Assembly (NCBI RefSeq): GCF_031885415.1
Contig: NZ_CP116871.1
Location: 248,001-312,000, forward strand
DNA: 64,000 bases
Source of the DNA: Microbacterium forte
Lineage (GTDB): Bacteria > Actinomycetota > Actinomycetes > Actinomycetales > Microbacteriaceae
Direction: 5' to 3'
Shown: positions 53,015 through 60,806 of the stretch, in pieces
Position numbering within the stretch: the first letter of the stretch is position 1
Layout of the letters: each line of letters begins with the position of its first letter
Position numbers and translations under genes: made by a program
Notes under the pieces: generated by a model
What the model was told of the DNA's origin: nothing
Databases searched by the model: none
The model's input: the letters and a program-made list of their open reading frames with translations, nothing else

Positions 53015-54199
53015 ATGCGCGTCGAGATGATCACGAAGGAATACCCGCCGGAGATTTACGGAGGTGCCGGTGTGCACGTCGCAGAGCTCGTCACGGCCCT
53101 GCGGCAGAATATCGATGTACAGGTTCGTGCCTTCGGTTCCCCCCGAGATGAGGCGGGTACTTTCTCCTATCAGGCCCCGTCGGAGTTGGCCTCGGCCAAT
53201 GCCGCTCTGCAGACGCTCGGGACCGATCTCGAGATCGTGGCGGCCATCTCCGACGCCGACCTCGTGCACAGCCACACCTGGTACGCGAACTTCGCCGGAC
53301 ACCTCGCCTCGCAGCTGCACGGCATCCCTCACGTGCTCACCGCCCACAGTCTCGAGCCGCTGCGCCCCTGGAAGGCGGAGCAGCTCGGCGGGGGATACGC
53401 GGTGTCGAGCGGCATCGAGAAGCTCGCCTACGAGAACGCTGCGGCGGTGATCGCGGTCAGCGCCGGCATGCGCGAAGACATCCTGCGCAGCTATCCCTCC
53501 GTCGACCCCGCCCGGGTGCGTGTGATCCACAACGGCATCGACGTCGAGCGGTGGCGTCCGGTGCAGAACCCCGCGTTCCTCGAGTCGGTGGGCATGGACC
53601 CGACTCGACCGTCTGTCGTCTTCGTCGGTCGGATCACCCGTCAGAAGGGTCTGCCGTACCTCCTGCAGGCCGCTCGTCTGCTGCCGCCGGAGGTTCAGCT
53701 GATCCTCTGCGCCGGCGCACCCGACACCCCCGAGATCATGGCGGAGGTGCAGGAGGGCGTGCGGCTTCTCCAGCAGACCCGCGAGGGCGTCATCTGGATC
53801 GATCGGATGCTGCCGCGCGACGAGCTCTCGGCGATCCTCACAGCGGCCACGACCTTCGTATGCCCGTCGGTGTATGAACCGCTGGGGATCGTGAACCTCG
53901 AGGCCATGGCGTGCGGTGCCGCTGTCGTCGGCACGGCCACCGGGGGCATCCCCGAGGTCGTCGACGACGGCGTGACAGGGCGTCTCGTGCCGATCGAGCA
54001 GCTGCAGGACGGCACAGGGACGCCGGTCGACCCCGAGCGCTATGTCGCCGACCTCGCGAGCGTGCTCACCGAGGTGACGTCCGATCCGGAGCAGGCTCGC
54101 GCCTACGGCGCGGCCGGTCGGGAGCGCGCGCGCGACGAGTTCAGCTGGGATGCGATCGCCGACACCACGCGCGCGCTCTACGCGGAGCTGACCGCCTGA
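53015..54199 (+). CDS. glgA: Glycogen synthase / alpha-maltose-1-phosphate synthase (GlgA/GlgM)
   Basis: A GT-B glycosyltransferase of 394 aa starting MRVEMITKEYPPEIYGGAG, with VFVGRITRQKGLPYLLQA and the donor-site PSVYEPLGIVNLEAMACG. In mycobacteria the enzyme encoded next to and divergent from glgC (GlgM) uses ADP-glucose to make maltose 1-phosphate, so that role is as likely as glycogen elongation. GTG 52994 would add 7 residues and could be a leaderless start, with TAGCAT at 52980-52985 as its -10. Confidence 0.93.
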   Translation: MRVEMITKEYPPEIYGGAGVHVAELVTALRQNIDVQVRAFGSPRDEAGTFSYQAPSELASANAALQTLGTDLEIVAAISDADLVHSHTWYANFAGHLASQLHGIPHVLTAHSLEPLRPWKAEQLGGGYAVSSGIEKLAYENAAAVIAVSAGMREDILRSYPSVDPARVRVIHNGIDVERWRPVQNPAFLESVGMDPTRPSVVFVGRITRQKGLPYLLQAARLLPPEVQLILCAGAPDTPEIMAEVQEGVRLLQQTREGVIWIDRMLPRDELSAILTAATTFVCPSVYEPLGIVNLEAMACGAAVVGTATGGIPEVVDDGVTGRLVPIEQLQDGTGTPVDPERYVADLASVLTEVTSDPEQARAYGAAGRERARDEFSWDAIADTTRALYAELTA

Positions 54200-54216
54200 G
54201 CCGATAGGCTGGAGGC

Positions 54217-55002
54217 ATGTCGATCGCCTTGGAATTCACCGACGTCGTCGTGCGCCGCGAGGGGCGCGACATCATCGATCACGTGACCTGGCAGGTCGAC
54301 GATGATCAGCGGTGGGTGATCCTCGGACCCAACGGCGCCGGCAAGACCACACTGCTCCAGCTGGCGGACACGCTGATGCACCCGACCTCCGGAGCCGTCA
54401 CCGTGCTGGGGGAGACCCTCGGTCGAACCGACGTGTTCGAACTGCGCCCCCGCATCGGCTTCGCCTCGTCGGCGATGGCGAAGCGCGTGCCGCGCGACGA
54501 GACCGTCCTGAACACGGTGCTCACGGCGGCGTACTCCGTTCTGGGGCGCTGGAACGAGAACTACGAGGACATCGACGAGCGCCGCGCGCTGCGGGTGCTC
54601 GGCGACTGGCGTCTCGACCACCTGGCTGATCGCACGTTCGGAACCCTGAGCGACGGCGAGCAGAAGCGCGTCCAGATCGCCCGGGCCGTGATGACCGACC
54701 CCGAGCTGCTGCTGCTCGACGAGCCGACGGCCTCGCTCGACCTCGGTTCGCGCGAGGAGCTGCTCGCGCTCCTGAGCGGCTATGCCTCGTCGCCGACGAC
54801 ACCCGCGATGCTGATGGTCACGCATCACGTCGAGGAGATCCCGGTCGGTTTCACGCACGTGCTGCTCATGCGCGAGGGGCGCATCGTGGCAGCCGGACCC
54901 ATCGCCGAGACCCTGACCGCCGATACGCTGACCGAGACGTTCGGAATGCCGATCGTTCTGAGCAGCGACGAGGGCCGCTACGCGGCCCGCGCGGCATCCT
55001 GA
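54217..55002 (+). CDS. ABC transporter ATP-binding protein
   Basis: A single ABC domain of 261 aa: Walker [10 protein letters not shown] (about 38-46), signature LSDGEQKR and Walker [14 protein letters not shown], then [18 protein letters not shown]. This resembles the YlmA group of iron-complex or cobalamin-type ATPases that occur without a permease gene nearby; no permease is seen here. It starts 17 bp after glgA. Confidence 0.88.
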   Translation: MSIALEFTDVVVRREGRDIIDHVTWQVDDDQRWVILGPNGAGKTTLLQLADTLMHPTSGAVTVLGETLGRTDVFELRPRIGFASSAMAKRVPRDETVLNTVLTAAYSVLGRWNENYEDIDERRALRVLGDWRLDHLADRTFGTLSDGEQKRVQIARAVMTDPELLLLDEPTASLDLGSREELLALLSGYASSPTTPAMLMVTHHVEEIPVGFTHVLLMREGRIVAAGPIAETLTADTLTETFGMPIVLSSDEGRYAARAAS

Positions 55003-55013
55003 CGCGGATCTGA

Positions 55014-55019
55014 TAGAAT
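55014..55019 (+). promoter_or_regulatory. Probable -10 element of rpmE2
   Basis: TAGAAT matches the consensus TANNNT, with transcription expected to start near 55026. The leader of about 68 nt holds two stem-loops. Confidence 0.55.
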
Positions 55020-55027
55020 CGATCCTT

Positions 55028-55075
55028 GGTGCTCTCTGCACCGCAGACTTCCCTCGTCCCTGGCACAATCCAGGG
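55028..55075 (+). promoter_or_regulatory. Two stem-loops in the rpmE2 leader
   Basis: GGTGC/GCACC (55028-55042, TCTCT loop) and CCCTGG/CCAGGG (55058-55075, CACAAT loop) are perfect short stems. The second ends 18 nt before the ATG, just ahead of AAGGA. Leader structures bound by the ribosomal protein itself control rpmE in other bacteria; a similar role here is inference. Confidence 0.5.
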
Positions 55076-55093
55076 CAGCAACTAAGGAATCCC

Positions 55094-55351
55094 ATGAAGA
55101 CTGACATTCACCCCGTGTACAAGGCAGTCGTGTTCCGCGACCTCGGCTCGGGCGAGACGTTCCTCACCCGTTCGACTGTCTCCAGCGACAAGACGATCGA
55201 GCTCGACGGCGTCGAGTACCCCGTCATCGACGTCGAGATCTCGTCGGCATCGCACCCGTTCTACACGGGCAAGCAGCGCATCATGGACTCGGCCGGCCGC
55301 GTCGAGAAGTTCAACCAGCGCTTCAAGGGCTTCGGCGGATCGAGCAAGTAA
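55094..55351 (+). CDS. rpmE2: Ribosomal protein L31, type B (zinc-independent)
   Basis: An 85-aa L31 that begins [16 protein letters not shown] and ends with [20 protein letters not shown]. It lacks the CxxC zinc cysteines, the sign of the type B paralogue, which in many actinobacteria replaces the zinc form under zinc limitation. No second L31 gene is visible here, so whether this is the only copy is unknown. No Zur box is evident in the 90 bp before it. Confidence 0.97.
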   Translation: MKTDIHPVYKAVVFRDLGSGETFLTRSTVSSDKTIELDGVEYPVIDVEISSASHPFYTGKQRIMDSAGRVEKFNQRFKGFGGSSK

Positions 55352-55365
55352 CGATCACCGCGTTC

Positions 55366-55399
55366 GAAGGCCCCGTGTTCCTCGGAACACGGGGCCTTC
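55366..55399 (+). terminator. rpmE2 terminator, no T-run
   Basis: A 16-bp perfect stem (GAAGGCCCCGTGTTCC and its complement, TC between) starts 15 bp after the rpmE2 stop. The 3' end runs into TTCGTCGTC rather than a T-run. Confidence 0.85.
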
Positions 55400-55426
55400 G
55401 TCGTCTCATCCCGGTGGATCGCGGGG

Positions 55427-55708
55427 TCAGATGTCGATGATGATGCGTTCCCCGTCGATCCTGCCGGGCGGGTCGCCGGGAGCGGGCGCCGGTGCGGTGC
55501 GCTTCGTCTGGCGATCGCGCTCCATCCCGGCCTCGTGTGCCGATGGCATCCAGATCGCGTCGAACGAACCGCCCAGTCCGCCGCCTGCGCTCTCGTACTT
55601 CTTCTCGAGCGGCGCCTTCGCGTAGACCGCGACGATCACCACGACGATCGCGATCACCACGACGAGGAGGATCGCGATCGTGAGCAGCATCCCGAGTGCG
55701 TCGGCCAT
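55427..55708 (-). CDS. Small membrane protein (hypothetical, 93 aa)
   Basis: One strong span at about 5-28 (LGMLLTIAILLVVVIAIVVVI) is followed by a basic/acidic soluble tail with GGSFDAIWMPSAHEA and a Pro-rich stretch. The FDAIWMPSAHEA segment looks conserved-type for small actinobacterial membrane proteins. Function is unknown. About 65 bp with nothing recognisable separate it from the hydrolase gene. Confidence 0.65.
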   Translation of the reverse strand: MADALGMLLTIAILLVVVIAIVVVIVAVYAKAPLEKKYESAGGGLGGSFDAIWMPSAHEAGMERDRQTKRTAPAPAPGDPPGRIDGERIIIDI

Positions 55709-55773
55709 GAGACCAGGCTATTCGGCCGCCGCCGCCTCGGCATCCGTCTGCAGGAGGATTCCGGCGGAGATGC

Positions 55774-57021
55774 TCAGCGGATGCGTCGTCCGTGCGCGAG
55801 GTCGATGAGGTGCGTCAGCACAGGGCCGGAGCGCACGCCGTTGTGCTCGTGCTCACTGGTCACCCAGAGCTCGACGCCGGGCAGCAGGCGTGCGGTCTCG
55901 AGTGAGAACTCCATCGGGACATAGACGTCGTTCACATAGACGGCGGCAGCGCCCGTCGCACCGGAGGCGGCGATCGCGACCTCGTTGTAGATCCGGGGCC
56001 ACTCGAAGTCCGCCAGCGCGAGCGTGACGTCTCGCCACGGCTGGAAGGCGGGCACGGTCTCGGTCCATTCGCGGCGGATGTGCTCGCCCGTGAACAGTGT
56101 GACGTCGTCGCGGAAGTCCTGCGGCTCTGTGCGTTCCGCCGACCAGCGTGTGGCGTGCCCGCTCGCGTAGCTCGATTCGTGGAACGCGAAGTAGAGCGGG
56201 TTGCGGCCACCGTACGGCATGGCGTGCATCAGATCATGGCGGAACGCGTTCGACGCGGGATCGCGCTCGAGCAGCGACCATACGGTCTGCCACCCGTCAT
56301 TCGTGCCGAGCGCCGAGCCCACGGAGCGCAGCCGTGACGGCGAGACCACTTCGCCGTCGGGAAGCACGATCTCGCCTGCCGCGGCCTGATCGACCAGGCG
56401 GCGCATGACGTCTCGGTGCTCGGGGAACCGACGGTAATACCGCTCGGAGGCGGCGCGCATCTTGTCGTAGCAGAGCGCGTAGACCTCGTCGGGGTGCCGG
56501 TCGACGGTGCTGAGTCCGCCGGTGATGAAGACATCGGCGAGCGAGTCCGAATCGGTGGACAGGTAGGCCAGGGTCGTGAATCCCCCGAAGGACTGGCCGA
56601 GCACGCTCCACGTCTCCGCGCTGAGGTGCTCGCGCATCGCCTCGCAGTCGCGGACGATCGCATCGGCGCGCAGATGCGTGAGGTACTCGGCGACCGCAGC
56701 GGAGCCGCGCTCGAGATCGGCATCGCCGACCGGCGTCGAGAGTCCGGTGCCTCGCTGGTCGAGCATCACGACCCGATAGTGCGCGAGGGCCTCGTCGAGC
56801 CAGGCGGGGGACGTCGACGAGTGGAACGGCCGAGGGGCCTCGTGGCCCGGCCCGCCCTGCAGGAAGACCAGAAAGGGGAGGCGTTCGCCTCCTTCTCGTG
56901 TGACGACCCGCGCGAAGATGTCGATCGTGCGGGTGTCTGTCGGATCTCCCCACACGAGCGGGACGGTCAGTGTGTGCTCTTCGACTGTCAGGTCGAGGAG
57001 GCGGCGGATGGTTGTCGTCAT
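55774..57021 (-). CDS. Alpha/beta hydrolase, S33 proline iminopeptidase-like
   Basis: A 415-aa protein with the S33 pattern: FLQGGPGHEAPRP (oxyanion region), MLDQRGTGLSTP, the nucleophile elbow GQSFGGFTT (Ser about 142) and a late His in TSEHEHNGVR. It may be an aminopeptidase acting on N-terminal proline or a wider peptide range. Its ATG is 1 bp after the stop of the GmrSD-like gene, so the two are probably one transcript. Confidence 0.85.
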   Translation of the reverse strand: MTTTIRRLLDLTVEEHTLTVPLVWGDPTDTRTIDIFARVVTREGGERLPFLVFLQGGPGHEAPRPFHSSTSPAWLDEALAHYRVVMLDQRGTGLSTPVGDADLERGSAAVAEYLTHLRADAIVRDCEAMREHLSAETWSVLGQSFGGFTTLAYLSTDSDSLADVFITGGLSTVDRHPDEVYALCYDKMRAASERYYRRFPEHRDVMRRLVDQAAAGEIVLPDGEVVSPSRLRSVGSALGTNDGWQTVWSLLERDPASNAFRHDLMHAMPYGGRNPLYFAFHESSYASGHATRWSAERTEPQDFRDDVTLFTGEHIRREWTETVPAFQPWRDVTLALADFEWPRIYNEVAIAASGATGAAAVYVNDVYVPMEFSLETARLLPGVELWVTSEHEHNGVRSGPVLTHLIDLAHGRRIR

Positions 57022-57022
57022 G

Positions 57023-59026
57023 TCACATCACATTCCCGATGTAGGAGTACTTGACGAAGACCTCCGAGGCGATGTCCGCCTCGTCGAGCGCGCCCTGCAC
57101 TGCGTTCATCATGTAGTTCGAATCCCAGCCCATGTAGAGGTGGTGGGTGTCGTCCAGCTGATCCCACTGCCCCTTCCAGGCCATCGAGTCGTAGATCGGG
57201 CCGCCGTGGGTGGCGCAGTACGACACGGCGGCATCGCGGGTGTCCGTCCATGCGCGACGGAAGACACGGTTGAAGAGGTGTTTGACGTCGAAGACCTCCC
57301 AGCGCTCTCCGCGGTACTCGACATACTCGAACTCGCGCTCCCATCCGGCCGGCCACCCGCGCCGGCGCACCGCATCGAGGATGGGAGTGAGCCCGTCGTC
57401 GTCGATCTCGGGCAGTGCGGGGCGTGCCCAGATCCTCAGCAGATCGGCGGTGAGCCGGATCGTGCGCTGAGAGATGGCCGCCGTTCCCCACGTCTCCGTG
57501 GCAGCGAGTGCACTGGTCTCGGGGACGGAGCTGCGAGCATACGCCGCGTCCCGTTTCACGGAGTACGACTCTCCGAAGACCCGCTGCGCGAGGGACTGCT
57601 CGAGCAGAGTGAGATTGCCGAGTGTCGGGGCGAGCGCGCGATGCGCATTGCGCTCGTCGTCCGAGTAGTCGATCCACGGACGCTCGCCGTCGCCCGACCA
57701 GCTGTCGCTGGGGACTGTGGGCACGATGTGCTCCACATCGAACTCGTCAGGGTCGTCGACTCCCTCGAGCCGCCCGAGGACATAGGCCGGATGCGGCAGC
57801 TCGCTGTACTTCAGCACGGCGCTGACGCGCTCGTCCGACGGCGTGATCCGGGCGAACGCTCGAGCCAGTGCCTCTCTTCCGTTCGCGCGCGCTCGGCAGA
57901 GGCGGGCCACGAGTCGCTCGTTGGGCAGGTTCACGAGCGTGCGCCGCAGATACATCGCCTGGATCCACTCGAGCGTCTCGACGAGCTCGTCGCGGCCGAT
58001 GAGCCCGCGGCTGTGATCGCTGTAGACGCTGAGGACCAGCGGATAGGCTGCGCGGCCGAAGGTGTTCACGTATCGCAGCTGCCGAGCGATCTCGGGGTCG
58101 TGCTCGAGAGACGGGTCGAGCAGGATGCCGTAGATCTCGGCGTAGTGGCGCCAGACCTCGGCATCCGCCTGCAGGTGATCGAGGTCGACGCGGGGGAAGG
58201 ACTGTCGGAACGCGCTGTAGACACCGTGCTCGCCGTTGGCCGCCACCTCGCGCCCCGTCGTCATCACGAGGTAGTGCCGCCAGAATGCGCCGATGGTCTC
58301 ACCGGTGTGCTGCTCGATCGGGAGCCAGAACCGCGCCTCGACGTCGAGCTGCTCGGCGTGGGTCAACCCCATCAGCATGTAGTTGTGGATGAGCTCGTGA
58401 TCGCGCAGCGGCTCGCCGGTGGAGTTCAGGCTCTCGAAGATCTGCTGCGCGTTCGCGTCGGCGCCGAGGGTGATCGAGACGTGCTCGAGCTTCTTCAGCC
58501 CCGCCCAGATCTGCGGCGCCTCGTCGGCGTGCACCTGGCTGCGGAAGAACGCGTAATTGTCATCGAACCGCGATTCGCGCTCTGCCTGGACATCGCGCTC
58601 CAGCACCACGGACTCGTACAGCTCGGCCCACGCGTCGTGAGGGCGCAGCTTGGTGCGATCGGGGTCGTCCGGGCGCACGAGCACCCGGTCGAGATCGGCG
58701 GCGAGCAGGGGATCGGAGTCCTGAACCGCATGCCGGAGCGCTGCGACCAGCAGCATCAGCGTCGTGATGCGCTGCTGGCCGTCGATCAGCACGAGGTCGG
58801 TGTCGGCCTCGCTGTCGTCGGCGGCCGAGAGGATCGACCCGATGAAGTGACGGTGCGACGAGTCTTCACGGGCGACGGCCCGGACGTCGGAGAGCAGCTG
58901 CTCGCAGCCGCCGATGTCCCACCTGTACTGACGCTGGTACACCGGCACGACGATGGTCGTGGAGTCCTCTGCGAGCCACTCGATCGTGTTGACAGCTGTC
59001 GCCTCGACGTTGGTCGCAGTGCTCAT
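57023..59026 (-). CDS. GmrSD-like DUF262/DUF1524 protein (candidate defence nuclease)
   Basis: A 667-aa single polypeptide with both halves of GmrSD. The N-terminal DUF262 part has PVYQRQYRW (28-36), the nucleotide-hydrolase motif DGQQR (82-86) and FESLNSTGEPLRDHE (198-211). The C-terminal DUF1524 nuclease part has the HNH core VEHIVP (His433), HRALAPTLGNLTLL (Asn471). Known GmrSD proteins are type IV restriction enzymes that cut glucosylated phage DNA. Residues about 535-667 form an extension that I do not recognise, with a DUF4357/RAMA-like look (RGERWEVFDVKHLFNRVF). Substrate here is unknown. Confidence 0.85.
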   Translation of the reverse strand: MSTATNVEATAVNTIEWLAEDSTTIVVPVYQRQYRWDIGGCEQLLSDVRAVAREDSSHRHFIGSILSAADDSEADTDLVLIDGQQRITTLMLLVAALRHAVQDSDPLLAADLDRVLVRPDDPDRTKLRPHDAWAELYESVVLERDVQAERESRFDDNYAFFRSQVHADEAPQIWAGLKKLEHVSITLGADANAQQIFESLNSTGEPLRDHELIHNYMLMGLTHAEQLDVEARFWLPIEQHTGETIGAFWRHYLVMTTGREVAANGEHGVYSAFRQSFPRVDLDHLQADAEVWRHYAEIYGILLDPSLEHDPEIARQLRYVNTFGRAAYPLVLSVYSDHSRGLIGRDELVETLEWIQAMYLRRTLVNLPNERLVARLCRARANGREALARAFARITPSDERVSAVLKYSELPHPAYVLGRLEGVDDPDEFDVEHIVPTVPSDSWSGDGERPWIDYSDDERNAHRALAPTLGNLTLLEQSLAQRVFGESYSVKRDAAYARSSVPETSALAATETWGTAAISQRTIRLTADLLRIWARPALPEIDDDGLTPILDAVRRRGWPAGWEREFEYVEYRGERWEVFDVKHLFNRVFRRAWTDTRDAAVSYCATHGGPIYDSMAWKGQWDQLDDTHHLYMGWDSNYMMNAVQGALDEADIASEVFVKYSYIGNVM

Positions 59027-59130
59027 GCTGGTGTCTCGTCCTCCCGTAACGCCGTGCGCCGAGGAGTCGCCAGGCGCCCGATTCAGTCTATTCGCTTATT
59101 CACGGCGGCCCTCGGCGGCGCTCCAGAAGT

Positions 59131-59157
59131 GCCCTGTTAGGCTTGCCTTATCAGGGC
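59131..59157. promoter_or_regulatory. 27-bp dyad with DtxR-like core before the dioxygenase-like gene
   Basis: GCCCTG and CAGGGC (six perfect pairs, three further pairs inside) flank the core TTAGGCTTGCCTTA at 59137-59150, which resembles a DtxR/IdeR iron box (consensus TTAGGTTAGGCTAACCTAA) in its TTAGGC and GCCT halves. CCTGTTA is repeated at 59133 and 59157. It lies 46 bp before ATG 59203, in the divergent gap with the GmrSD-like gene. Confidence 0.5.
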
Positions 59158-59202
59158 CTGTTAAAACGTGCTGGCCCCCGATGAAAGGATCTGGTTCAGA
59201 TC

Positions 59203-59976
59203 ATGGGATACATCAAGTCCGCTGCCCTCGAAGACAAGGGCTTCGTCGTTCTCGACAGCTACAACCAGGAGCTCGACCCCAAGGAGTGGCTCGACATCGA
59301 GTACAACGACTGGAAGTCGTCGGGTGACACCCGCTTCGCCCCTCTCGCCAGCGCCAAGGGCGAGATCGAGTGCAACGGCTTCTGGAACCACAAGCCGCCG
59401 CGCACCGACAAGGACGGCGTCTGGATCGACTCGCAGACCGCCAAGGCCCCCAACCTCACGCGTCGCGCGCAGGAGCCCGGTGCCAACGTCGGTCGCTGCC
59501 GCGTCATCGAGCTGCAGCCGACCCCGTACGGCGAGTGCCTCTACAACCTCCACCAGGACGACAACAACCGTCTGAACCCCGACGGCACCGGCTGGGTCGT
59601 CCGCGGGTTCTTCAACCTCAGCGACGACAAGGACAGCTTCTTCGTCCTGCGCGAGAACCGCACCGACCCGAGCATCGAGTACCGCATCGCTCTGCCGGCG
59701 GGCGCTCAGCTCATCGTCGACACGCAGCGTCTGTGGCACGCCGCGACCCACGTGGGCACGGAGCCGCGCTACTGCCTCATCACGTCGTGGACGTCCGGCC
59801 CCGAGCTCGACGCCTACATCGAGAAGTACCACGGCACGCAGGACGTGCCTAACGTCGAGGTCCCGCAGGAGGTTCTCGAGGCCGGATACGCCGAGCAGGC
59901 CCGCCGTGACGCCGCACGCGCCGCGTACTACGCCGCAAAGGGACAGCAGGTCAAGCAGGCCATGAGCGAGGCGTGA
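59203..59976 (+). CDS. 2-oxoglutarate/Fe(II) dioxygenase-like protein
   Basis: The 257-aa protein carries a double-stranded beta-helix pattern with the metal triad in LHQDDN (H117, D119) and H179 or H183 in LWHAATHVG, followed by R189 (EPRYCLITSW), which would bind 2-oxoglutarate. A tail rich in Ala/Arg/Gln (about 220-257) is helical. Such enzymes hydroxylate small molecules or proteins; the substrate is unknown. A dyad resembling an iron box lies upstream. Terminator at 60008. Confidence 0.6.
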   Translation: MGYIKSAALEDKGFVVLDSYNQELDPKEWLDIEYNDWKSSGDTRFAPLASAKGEIECNGFWNHKPPRTDKDGVWIDSQTAKAPNLTRRAQEPGANVGRCRVIELQPTPYGECLYNLHQDDNNRLNPDGTGWVVRGFFNLSDDKDSFFVLRENRTDPSIEYRIALPAGAQLIVDTQRLWHAATHVGTEPRYCLITSWTSGPELDAYIEKYHGTQDVPNVEVPQEVLEAGYAEQARRDAARAAYYAAKGQQVKQAMSEA

Positions 59977-60007
59977 TCCTCGTCTGATCAACGGCCGTTC
60001 GCGGTCT

Positions 60008-60039
60008 GAAGGCCCCGGTCCCGCGCGACCGGGGCCTTC
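60008..60039 (+). terminator. Terminator of the dioxygenase-like gene, no T-run
   Basis: GAAGGCCCCGGTC and GACCGGGGCCTTC form a perfect 13-bp stem around CCGCGC, 32 bp after the stop. It is followed by GTCGTG, so the tail reads TTCGTC instead of a T-run. Confidence 0.85.
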
Positions 60040-60166
60040 GTCGTGTGAATCACATGCTTGTGATTTCGCCTGGTCTGGGCGAGAATAGGCCCACAACCGC
60101 ATATTCACGCCAGTTCTCGTTGTTTCAGGTCGTTGGGGAAGACGCACCTGATGAAACGGAGAGATC

Positions 60167-60670
60167 ATGGCGACGGCTTACGCACGCGGAGTGGTGTTCA
60201 TCCACTCTGCACCTCGCGCGCTCTGCCCGCACCTGGAATGGGCGGTCGGTCGCGCTATCGGTCGCGCAGTGAACTTCGACTGGAGCGACCAGCCGGTGCT
60301 CGACGGCGCTCGACGCGCCGAGTTCTACTGGGACGGCCCGGTCGGCACGGGTGCCGCTCTTGCAACCGCGATCCGCGGGTGGGAGCATCTCCGTTTCGAG
60401 GTCACCGAGGATCCCACACCCCGCAGCGACGGCGGACGCTGGCTGCACACGCCCGACCTCGGCATCCACTATGCGCAGACGGATGCCGCGGGAAACATCG
60501 TCGTGGGCGAGGACCGCATCCGCTATGCGATGGAGATCGCCGCAGGCAGCGCGACCGAGCTGCAGCGTGAGCTCGACATCGCGCTCGGCTCCGCCTGGGA
60601 CGAGGAGCTGGAGCCGTTCCGTCACGCGAGCGACGACGCCCGCGTGGTGTGGCTGCACAAGGTCGGCTAG
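60167..60670 (+). CDS. DUF3145 family protein
   Basis: The 167-aa protein matches the actinobacterial DUF3145 pattern from its opening, ARGVVFIHSAPRALCPHLEW, through FYWDGPVGTGAALA and TELQRELDIALGSAWDEEL. The family is small and nearly confined to actinobacteria, with no agreed function. ATG 60167 has GGAGAGATC upstream. It is single, with its own terminator. Confidence 0.88.
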   Translation: MATAYARGVVFIHSAPRALCPHLEWAVGRAIGRAVNFDWSDQPVLDGARRAEFYWDGPVGTGAALATAIRGWEHLRFEVTEDPTPRSDGGRWLHTPDLGIHYAQTDAAGNIVVGEDRIRYAMEIAAGSATELQRELDIALGSAWDEELEPFRHASDDARVVWLHKVG

Positions 60671-60765
60671 GCGGACCCACAGACCTGGAACGGGAAGGCG
60701 CGAGTATCGGATGCCGGTGAGCGATCCCGGACGCTGAGAAGGCGAATCCCCGTTCCACAGATGAC

Positions 60766-60801
60766 GAAGACCCCGTCCCGAATATCCGGGACGGGGTCTT
60801 C
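60766..60801. terminator. Bidirectional-looking terminator between DUF3145 and MocR genes
   Basis: A 15-bp perfect stem (GAAGACCCCGTCCCG and its complement) with loop AATATC lies between two convergent genes. The rightward tail is TTCGTCTG, again lacking a T-run. Confidence 0.85.
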
Positions 60802-60806
60802 GTCTG

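Noticed and set aside
56900..59140. 746-codon plus-strand open frame antisense to the GmrSD-like gene
   Set aside because: Shadow frame; the minus strand has clear DUF262 and HNH motifs, and the plus frame has none.
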